Notes under the pieces: generated by a model | Databases searched by the model: none | What the model saw: the letters and a program-made list of their open reading frames with translations, nothing else | What the model was told of the DNA's origin: nothing | Assembly: GCA_011045925.1 (NCBI GenBank) | Contig: DSBS01000076.1 | Location: forward strand, 1 to 17,742 | DNA: 17,742 nucleotides | Reading direction: 5' to 3' | From: Candidatus Woesearchaeota archaeon | GTDB lineage: Archaea; Nanobdellota; Nanobdellia; Woesearchaeales; JASKKU01 | Program-made: the position numbers and the translations under genes | In this document: positions 13,401-17,742 of the stretch, one piece after another | Layout: the number at the start of each line of letters is the position of its first letter | How positions within the stretch are numbered: the first letter of the stretch is position 1

Positions 13401-14942
13401 TTACTCTTCAACCCATTCAATCAGCCTTTTAAAAACCTTCTCTTTTTCAGATGGAATGAACTTTACGCTGCCTGCCTGGGGGTGGCCTCCCCCCTCAATG
13501 TTTGCATGCGGCATCTCTTGTGCTAAAGCCCTGCAGAGCTCGTTAATGTCTTTATTGATGTTTTTCATTCTGACAGTAATCATGCTGTTTCCTATCCCTG
13601 TCACAACCAGCTTTTCATGGTTTTCTTTTAAAAGATCAAAAAGAAGCCCGACGCTTTTCCCAATTAGCGGGAAAGTCCCGGTAATAGTTGACTGCTCTAT
13701 GTTGACAGAGGCAATAGTGATCTCTTTATTACTTCCAACCTGCTGAGTTTTGTGCGCATGAAGCAGGCTTTTCAGCCTGGATTTCTCTTTTTTTTCAACA
13801 ATAGGAAGCAATACAGCTATCAGGTTTTCCTGAACTTTAGTGCTCTTGCCGAACAATCCTTCAACAAGGCTTCTGGATTCAAACCGCCTGTTGTTGTAGG
13901 AAAAAAAGTCCACTACCTTAGCCAGCCTTTCAAGCCTTTCTTTTCCCATTCCAGTATCTTCTGCAAGCTTTAGGTATTGCTTAAACTCCTCTCCTGAGGA
14001 TTTGTCGCTTATTCCAGAGAGAGCTGCAAGAGGCACTGTTGAGCTTCTTTCATCCATTCCAATTATATTTGCAAGCTCAACAGAAAGCATTCCGGCCGTA
14101 ATTGATGAGTTGCCACCAACCGTAAAAGGATTGATGTGGGCGAGCGAGCACAGGCCTGCTGTGAACCCTGAATCATCCTTTGCAGGAACATGATGGTCAA
14201 TAATTATTGTTTGCACTCCATTGGCTGAAAACAGCTTTAATGCGTCTATATCCTGCTCAGATGAGCCATTGTCTACTACCACAACAAGAGGCAGCTTTCT
14301 TCCATACTTCTCCCCTTCATCAAGGATGCTTCCCAAGTCAATGATTGCGTCAGAAATATCGTAAAAAGGAACCTGCATAGGGCTTCTTTTTATGTAAAAC
14401 CACGCAGAGCTTTCATCCTGATGGAAGTCAAGGATCAGCTTTTTTATGCTTCTTTCAAGTGCAATCCCTCCAGAGTAGCCGTCGCAGTCTGCATGGTGCT
14501 TTATTATAATTGGCCTGAACTCATAAACAGCCCTTTTTACTGCCTGCCCGGCTTTTATAAAGCTCTTTTCCATAGATTTAAGAATTTCAGAACGAACCAT
14601 AAATTGGGCTTGGCATTTAGTGGTTTCTGAGATGTTCTTCTCATAAATGCCTTCCTTTTCCGGGACCAGGCTCTCGGGCACTTTGGATATTCCCTTTGCC
14701 TTTAGCACAAGCTCGTTATTTTCCTGCTGCAACAAGCCAACAATGTTTAGCATCGCACCAGCCTGAAACTCAAAAGAAGAACTGGAAAACTCCAAGCACT
14801 TTAGCTTTTTTAGCCCATCAGACAGCCAGAATAGGTTAGCTTTAGCAGTGCTTACTGAATGAATAAGCTTTCCCCAGCACTTAATTATCTTTCCAATTGA
14901 GCTTTCATCCAGCTCAGAGGGCTTTGCGTCCATTTTAATCAC
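13401..14942 (-). CDS. RecJ-like DHH-family phosphoesterase/exonuclease with N-terminal extension
   Basis: This 513-residue protein carries a complete DHH-DHHA1 core. Motif I is H149-H150-A-D152-C-D154-G155, motif II has D224 (VVVDNGS), motif III is D249-H250-H251, motif IV includes D313 (GISDKS), and the DHHA1 substrate loop is G484-G-G-H487. These residues bind two Mn2+ ions in RecJ enzymes. Residues 1-145 are not part of the DHH fold; a beta-rich section at about 57-90 could be an OB-type fold, as in the archaeal COG1107 group, but the DnaJ-like zinc finger of that group is absent. The substrate (single-stranded DNA, RNA or oligonucleotides) cannot be told from sequence. A TATA box about 29 nt upstream suggests a leaderless start. 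The membrane-protein gene follows one base after its stop. Confidence 0.88.
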   Translation of the reverse strand: MIKMDAKPSELDESSIGKIIKCWGKLIHSVSTAKANLFWLSDGLKKLKCLEFSSSSFEFQAGAMLNIVGLLQQENNELVLKAKGISKVPESLVPEKEGIYEKNISETTKCQAQFMVRSEILKSMEKSFIKAGQAVKRAVYEFRPIIIKHHADCDGYSGGIALERSIKKLILDFHQDESSAWFYIKRSPMQVPFYDISDAIIDLGSILDEGEKYGRKLPLVVVVDNGSSEQDIDALKLFSANGVQTIIIDHHVPAKDDSGFTAGLCSLAHINPFTVGGNSSITAGMLSVELANIIGMDERSSTVPLAALSGISDKSSGEEFKQYLKLAEDTGMGKERLERLAKVVDFFSYNNRRFESRSLVEGLFGKSTKVQENLIAVLLPIVEKKEKSRLKSLLHAHKTQQVGSNKEITIASVNIEQSTITGTFPLIGKSVGLLFDLLKENHEKLVVTGIGNSMITVRMKNINKDINELCRALAQEMPHANIEGGGHPQAGSVKFIPSEKEKVFKRLIEWVEE

Positions 14943-14963
14943 ACAGACGGGTGTTTGTTTTGA

Positions 14964-14978
14964 CTTTAAATTTCTATT
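14964..14978 (-). promoter_or_regulatory. TATA box for the RecJ-like gene
   Basis: On the minus strand GAAATTTAAAGTC is centred about 29 nt before ATG 14942, so transcription should start at or next to the start codon. It lies in the 221-bp divergent region shared with the winged-helix gene. Confidence 0.5.
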
Positions 14979-15051
14979 GCTAAAAAGCCTGATGTTTTTT
15001 CCACACTTAAAACCGATAGCTTTTTTAATTACCTTTTTCCTGTTTTCTTTG

Positions 15052-15103
15052 CGTAAAGTTTATATACTTGTTTTATTTTCTTAAAAATAACCATCGTAAA
15101 GTT
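15052..15103 (+). repeat. Direct repeat CGTAAAGTT x2 in the divergent promoter region
   Basis: CGTAAAGTT occurs at 15052-15060 and 15095-15103, 43 bp apart, about four DNA turns. The first copy touches a TATA-like GTTTATATACT (15058-15068); the second lies upstream of the TATA box nearest the winged-helix gene. Position suggests an operator for the adjacent regulator, but nine bases twice in an AT-rich spacer could be chance. Confidence 0.3.
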
Positions 15104-15131
15104 GATGATTGTTCCGTTGTTTTGAAAAATA

Positions 15132-15145
15132 TATTTTTAAATATA
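15132..15145 (+). promoter_or_regulatory. TATA box for the winged-helix gene
   Basis: TATTTTTAAATATA is centred about 26 nt before ATG 15164, which predicts initiation just before the start codon. GAGGG at 15151-15155 would serve as a ribosome site only if transcription began earlier, for example at the TATA-like element near 15062. Confidence 0.5.
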
Positions 15146-15163
15146 CTTTTGAGGGAAAAATAG

Positions 15164-15442
15164 ATGAAGAAAAATAAGCTGTTCAATGTTCTTTTCAGGG
15201 AGAAGCCTGTTGAGCTTCTTATCTCTCTTTTGAATGCAAAAACAGATATATATGCGTCAGTTATTGCAAAGGAGATTGACTGCACGTATTCTCATGTTGT
15301 TAAGCTTCTGAAGACCCTTGAAAAAGCTGGAATTGTAAAGTTTAACAAGTCTGGGAGGCTTAAGTATCTTGCGCTTACGCCAAAGGGCAAAAAGCTTTCA
15401 GAAAACCTTAATTCTTCAAAGGAAATTATTCTAACAGACTAG
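15164..15442 (+). CDS. Winged helix-turn-helix DNA-binding protein (MarR/ArsR-like)
   Basis: This 92-residue protein is essentially one winged helix. ELLISLLNAK forms the first helix, ASVIAKEIDCTYSHVVKLLKTLEKAG (about 27-52) is the helix-turn-helix, and IVKFNKSGRLKYLALTPKG is the two-stranded wing. It resembles the short MarR/ArsR-type regulators common in small archaeal genomes; there is no ligand or metal-binding domain. It stands alone between the divergent RecJ-like gene and the convergent GAN-type gene. It may control its own promoter and the RecJ-like one, but that is inferred only from position and the repeat at 15052-15103. Confidence 0.85.
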   Translation: MKKNKLFNVLFREKPVELLISLLNAKTDIYASVIAKEIDCTYSHVVKLLKTLEKAGIVKFNKSGRLKYLALTPKGKKLSENLNSSKEIILTD

Positions 15443-15485
15443 TTATATAATCTCTCTGCTTTTCTGATAAATCAAAGAAACCCTT

Positions 15486-16922
15486 TTAATTTGTAATCTT
15501 TTCCTCATACCCAAACATTGAGAGAGCGCTCATCGCTGATTCAATGAACTGCTTTTCTTTTTCTAGGGGTATAAAGGCACCAGCTGCGTTTTTGTGACCG
15601 CCAGACTCGCCTTCAACTTGGGCAACTATATAGTCAATAACCTCCTTCAGGTCAACGTCGTTGTTGCCGCAATACCTCAGGCTGCACTTTATCTTTCCAT
15701 TTTCCGGCAGGTGTGCAAGAGAAAGGATAAAGGTATTTTCAGGAATCTCGTTGGACTTGGCAAGAATAGATGCAATTGTGCCAATCATTGTTGGCATAAT
15801 GTTCTCCTGTGCATTTATAATCATGTAATTTTCTCCCTTGATTATATGCTGTTTGTCTTCAGCGCTTTTTTTAACCCACTTTAGCCCTTTAATAATTTCT
15901 TTCCTGTAGCTGTTTAGAGTCTCGATTGACTTCTTTTTTAGTTTTGCCTCATTGAGGCAAGCACCAATCCCGTAAGAAGAAAGCCCTAACCTCCCGCATG
16001 CATTCAGAAGCGTTGCAAATTCTCTTGCATCTTTTAGTGGCGAGCCGGGTTTTTCATCCTTTATTTCATAAAGCGGGCCAATTATGCTCTCTGCATTGGA
16101 AGCACCACTTCTGGTTCTTAGCATAATGATAGCAGAAGCAAGAGCCCTGGCTTCTTCATCACTCAGGTCAAACAGCCTTTTCCAGTCATTAGTGCCTTTC
16201 TTTGGGTTGATTCCTATTCTTCCCAGGAGCTGAATGGCGTTGCTTTCAGACCCGGTTATGCCAGGTATGTAAGGCTCAGTAGAATACTCAAGGAGCTTGT
16301 GAATAGGCCTGGAGTGGCTGCCAAAAAGCCTTATCCCCCTTCGTTCTTCCAGTTTTCCTGATTCAAGCGCATGCTTTAGAATTCTTCTGTTAGTTCCTGA
16401 AAAACCAAAATTCTCCTGCATGTCTCCAATGGCGCCAATAACAGCAATATGTGCTAGGTCCCTGTTTTTCCTGCTTACTGCGTTGGCAAACAGGTAAGCA
16501 ACCCCGCTTCCTGAAATATCAGAGTTTCCATCAATCCCAAAGAAATGCGGGTTTATTGACATAACTCTTTTTCCCTGCGCATTTGGCTCGTTCTCTTTTT
16601 CAGGGACATGGTGATCAAGCACAATTACTCTCTTGTCTTTTATTTTCTCTTTTATCTTTGAGATACATCCCGAGCCAAGGTCAGAAAAAACAACAAAGTC
16701 AGAGCAGTCTGAATTAACAAGATCCAGAAGTTCCGGCGTTACAGACTGAACGACTGATATGTTGTAGAGCTTGTTAAGCCTGTTCATAACCCTGATAAGA
16801 ATAGCTGCTGAAGTGATTCCGTCAGCATCAAGGTGAGATACTATTCTAACTCTTTCAGGCTTGGATTCCCTGAGGAATTCCGCTGCTTTCTCGACCTGCT
16901 CCAGGAACTCAATTTCTCCCAT
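15486..16922 (-). CDS. Archaeal RecJ/GAN-type single-strand nuclease, DHH family
   Basis: This 478-residue protein matches the archaeal RecJ homologues that include GAN, the GINS-associated nuclease of Thermococcus and relative of Cdc45. Motif I is H30-L-D32-A-D34-G35, motif II contains D81 (FSDLGSG), motif III D103-H104-H105, motif IV D167 (AIGDMQ), and the DHHA1 loop has G441-G-H443-K-N-A-A-G. All metal-binding residues are present, so it should be catalytic. Length equals that of the archaeal family. A TATA box (16945-16953) fits a leaderless start at ATG 16922; no Shine-Dalgarno is visible. The neighbouring uS15 gene is, from memory, a recurrent partner of this nuclease in archaea. Confidence 0.92.
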   Translation of the reverse strand: MGEIEFLEQVEKAAEFLRESKPERVRIVSHLDADGITSAAILIRVMNRLNKLYNISVVQSVTPELLDLVNSDCSDFVVFSDLGSGCISKIKEKIKDKRVIVLDHHVPEKENEPNAQGKRVMSINPHFFGIDGNSDISGSGVAYLFANAVSRKNRDLAHIAVIGAIGDMQENFGFSGTNRRILKHALESGKLEERRGIRLFGSHSRPIHKLLEYSTEPYIPGITGSESNAIQLLGRIGINPKKGTNDWKRLFDLSDEEARALASAIIMLRTRSGASNAESIIGPLYEIKDEKPGSPLKDAREFATLLNACGRLGLSSYGIGACLNEAKLKKKSIETLNSYRKEIIKGLKWVKKSAEDKQHIIKGENYMIINAQENIMPTMIGTIASILAKSNEIPENTFILSLAHLPENGKIKCSLRYCGNNDVDLKEVIDYIVAQVEGESGGHKNAAGAFIPLEKEKQFIESAMSALSMFGYEEKITN

Positions 16923-16925
16923 AGT

Positions 16926-17045
16926 TTATTTCTTTTGGGCCTGATTTAAAACCTTTCTTGTTATTAGAAATATAGTCTCTGATATAACAAAAGCAAAGAA
17001 GGTGTTAACGGCTTCCTTTAGTAATTTGATTATAGTGATTTTCAA
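16926..17045 (-). CDS. Doubtful 39-codon frame between rps15 and the GAN-type gene
   Basis: A TTG-started frame (MKITIIKLLKEAVNTFF at the N-terminus, QAQKK at the end) fills the gap and stops one codon before the nuclease start. It would encode a single hydrophobic helix of about 20 residues flanked by lysines. No good ribosome site precedes the TTG, and the frame covers the nuclease TATA box, so it may be non-coding. It is recorded because this 158-bp gap is otherwise unexplained. Confidence 0.2.
   Translation of the reverse strand: MKITIIKLLKEAVNTFFAFVISETIFLITRKVLNQAQKK
16945..16953 (-). promoter_or_regulatory. TATA box for the GAN-type nuclease gene
   Basis: GGTTTTAAA on the minus strand is centred about 27 nt before ATG 16922. 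Initiation would coincide with the start codon, giving a leaderless mRNA. Confidence 0.5.
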
Positions 17046-17054
17046 GTGTGACCA

Positions 17055-17080
17055 AAAAATCTTTAAAAAAAGATAAAAAA
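17055..17080 (-). terminator. Terminator of rps15
   Basis: On the minus strand, runs of six, seven and six thymines follow the rps15 stop codon immediately. The middle part, ATCTTT-TTTT-AAAGAT (17059-17074), can also form a short 6-bp hairpin. This pattern fits archaeal termination and separates rps15 from the nuclease gene. Confidence 0.55.
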
Positions 17081-17536
17081 TCAAGCAGAGAGAAGCTTTG
17101 CCAGCTCCGGAGTGTATCTCCAGTCCTTTGGAAGCTTTTTGCTTTTTTTGTAGTGCTTAGCCAGCCTTCTTACTTTAGATTCAGTCAGTGTGATTCCTCT
17201 CTTTGCGGTTTGGTCCTGCTTGTGCTTTTCATAGTGCTCCCTTGCTTTATTTGCCTTTTTTATGAGAAACAAAAGGTCTTCCGGGATTTCTGATTTTATC
17301 TTGTTCTTTTCAAGAATCTCAGTAACTTTTTTTCCTGTAGCAAGCTTTACATCAGGAATTCCATACGAATCCCTGAGAATCAGCCCAATCTTAGAAGTTG
17401 AATTCTCTTCCTTGTGGAGCTTTACAACAAGCCGCTCAATCTCTTTTTCAGAATACCTGATCCATATTGGCTTTTCTTTGGTTTTTGGCTTATTAGAGCC
17501 GGATTTTCCTTTCTTTCCTGAATACATCCTTGCCAT
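17081..17536 (-). CDS. rps15: Small-subunit ribosomal protein uS15
   Basis: This 151-residue protein of the 30S platform starts MARMYSGKKGKSGS, the N-terminal signature of archaeal and eukaryotic uS15, followed by WIRYSEKEIERLVVKL. The 16S rRNA-binding helices occupy the C-terminal half (ITLTESKVRRLAKHYKKSKK, then LPKDWRY). The start is ATG 17536, because GAGGTG (minus strand, 17543-17548) lies 6 nt upstream and the family begins here. In-frame ATGs at 17560 and 17554 would add non-conserved residues. Its leader can fold so that the ribosome site is partly paired (17546-17550 with 17568-17572). The window-edge repeat begins 14 nt beyond its TATA box. Confidence 0.96.
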   Translation of the reverse strand: MARMYSGKKGKSGSNKPKTKEKPIWIRYSEKEIERLVVKLHKEENSTSKIGLILRDSYGIPDVKLATGKKVTEILEKNKIKSEIPEDLLFLIKKANKAREHYEKHKQDQTAKRGITLTESKVRRLAKHYKKSKKLPKDWRYTPELAKLLSA

Positions 17537-17545
17537 AGATAGCAC

Positions 17546-17572
17546 CTCGGGCATGACCAAGCCTTAGCCGAG
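17546..17572 (-). promoter_or_regulatory. Possible Shine-Dalgarno-masking hairpin in the rps15 leader
   Basis: In the mRNA, CTCGG (17572-17568) pairs with CCGAG (17550-17546) across a 17-nt loop. The second arm shares its last bases with the GAGGTG ribosome site. Bacterial uS15 is known to control its own mRNA through leader structures, but here the stem is only 5 bp, so this is a weak candidate. Confidence 0.25.
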
Positions 17573-17600
17573 TCATCCTTAGACAGGGTTTACCCCTTCC

Positions 17601-17610
17601 ATTTATAAAG
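17601..17610 (-). promoter_or_regulatory. TATA box of rps15
   Basis: CTTTATAAAT on the minus strand is a strong archaeal TATA element. Initiation is expected near 17578-17580, giving a leader of about 43 nt with the GAGGTG ribosome site. It starts exactly 14 nt from the inner edge of the right terminal repeat. Confidence 0.6.
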
Positions 17611-17623
17611 CTTTAGCTTTTTT

Positions 17624-17742
17624 AGGCTCTGTTCAAAAAGTCCAAATAAAAAATAAATAATATTGTGGGCGATAGCCCTACAATATATTTCAGCCCGCAT
17701 TGTTCGGGCTGAAAGAGAGCTCACGCTAGCACCAAACTTGCG
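17624..17742 (+). mobile_element. Right terminal repeat: second, inverted copy of the same element end
   Basis: This copy matches the left edge (3-121) over 119 bases with one mismatch, in opposite orientation. The putative element starts with GGCTCTGTT at 17625 and runs outward to the window end. The same two hairpins are present. The outward frame that opens after the TAA near 17662 stays open for about 28 codons to the edge and could be the start of a transposase, but nothing in it is recognisable. The mismatch shows that the two ends are separate copies and not one sequence folded by the assembler. The rps15 TATA box begins 14 nt from the element edge. Confidence 0.65.

Noticed and set aside
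13342..14630. Several plus-strand frames opposite the RecJ-like gene
   Set aside because: They are antisense shadows of a protein with all DHH motifs intact on the minus strand; they have no ribosome sites or recognisable sequence.
15105..15125. Six-codon upstream frame before the winged-helix gene
   Set aside because: Too short to judge and without a clear ribosome site; probably chance in AT-rich spacer.
17537..17560. Upstream in-frame ATGs for rps15
   Set aside because: The family begins at MARMYSGKKGKSGS, and GAGGTG is spaced for ATG 17536; the extra residues would include the ribosome site itself.
17048..17567. Plus-strand frames opposite rps15
   Set aside because: Antisense to a well-conserved ribosomal protein.
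3..17742. A linear plasmid or virus with terminal inverted repeats
   Set aside because: The content is single-copy chromosomal core genes with no replication, capsid or packaging gene, and the repeats read outward like IS ends.
1..17742. CRISPR array, toxin-antitoxin module or defence system
   Set aside because: No regularly spaced repeats, Cas-like proteins or paired small toxin/antitoxin frames were seen; the two DHH proteins fit housekeeping nuclease families.

Overview
The window is a piece of an archaeal chromosome. Every informational gene is of the archaeal type: RNA polymerase with subunits H, B'', B', A' and A'', eL30, a short two-KH NusA, uS12, uS15 with an archaeal N-terminus, RNase P subunit Rpp21 and an archaeal RNase J. 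Other archaeal signs are an intron in tRNA-Tyr, tRNAs without encoded CCA, TATA-type promoters, poly-T terminators and several apparently leaderless starts. AT-rich DNA, tight packing, the split B subunit and the wording of the polymerase motifs suggest a DPANN lineage (Woesearchaeota/Pacearchaeota-like). That placement is inference from memory, not a phylogeny.

Layout. 1-121 and 17624-17742 are two copies of one 119-bp sequence in inverted orientation with a single mismatch, so both window edges lie inside a repeated, probably IS-type element. 122-583 holds a possible small RNA, intron-containing tRNA-Tyr, tRNA-Asp and tRNA-Lys. 621-9063 is the RNA polymerase/ribosomal operon rpoH-rpoB''-rpoB'-rpoA'-rpoA''-rpl30e-nusA-rps12, packed with overlaps or gaps of a few bases and probably read on from the tRNAs. 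9185-10627 (minus) encodes a secreted-domain, single-membrane-pass protein. 10746-12456 (plus) holds RNase J and RNase P subunit 4. 12554-12667 is a 37-codon gene with its own TATA box, Shine-Dalgarno site and T-run. 12700-12960 encodes only the first quarter of a Dph2-like protein. 12968-14942 (minus) is a two-gene unit: a RecJ-like DHH phosphoesterase and a small membrane protein. 15164-15442 (plus) is a winged-helix regulator. 15486-17536 (minus) holds a second DHH nuclease (archaeal GAN/RecJ type) and uS15.

Functionally this is a transcription, translation and RNA/DNA-processing neighbourhood. RNase P and RNase J process or degrade RNA, while the two DHH proteins are candidate nucleases or nucleotide phosphoesterases. 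I found no CRISPR array, prophage, toxin-antitoxin pair or biosynthetic cluster. The points most worth a second look are the edge repeats, which both stop exactly 14 nt before a TATA box, the possible small RNA at about 165-226, the 37-aa gene, the amputated dph2, and the trigger-loop substitution in RpoA''.
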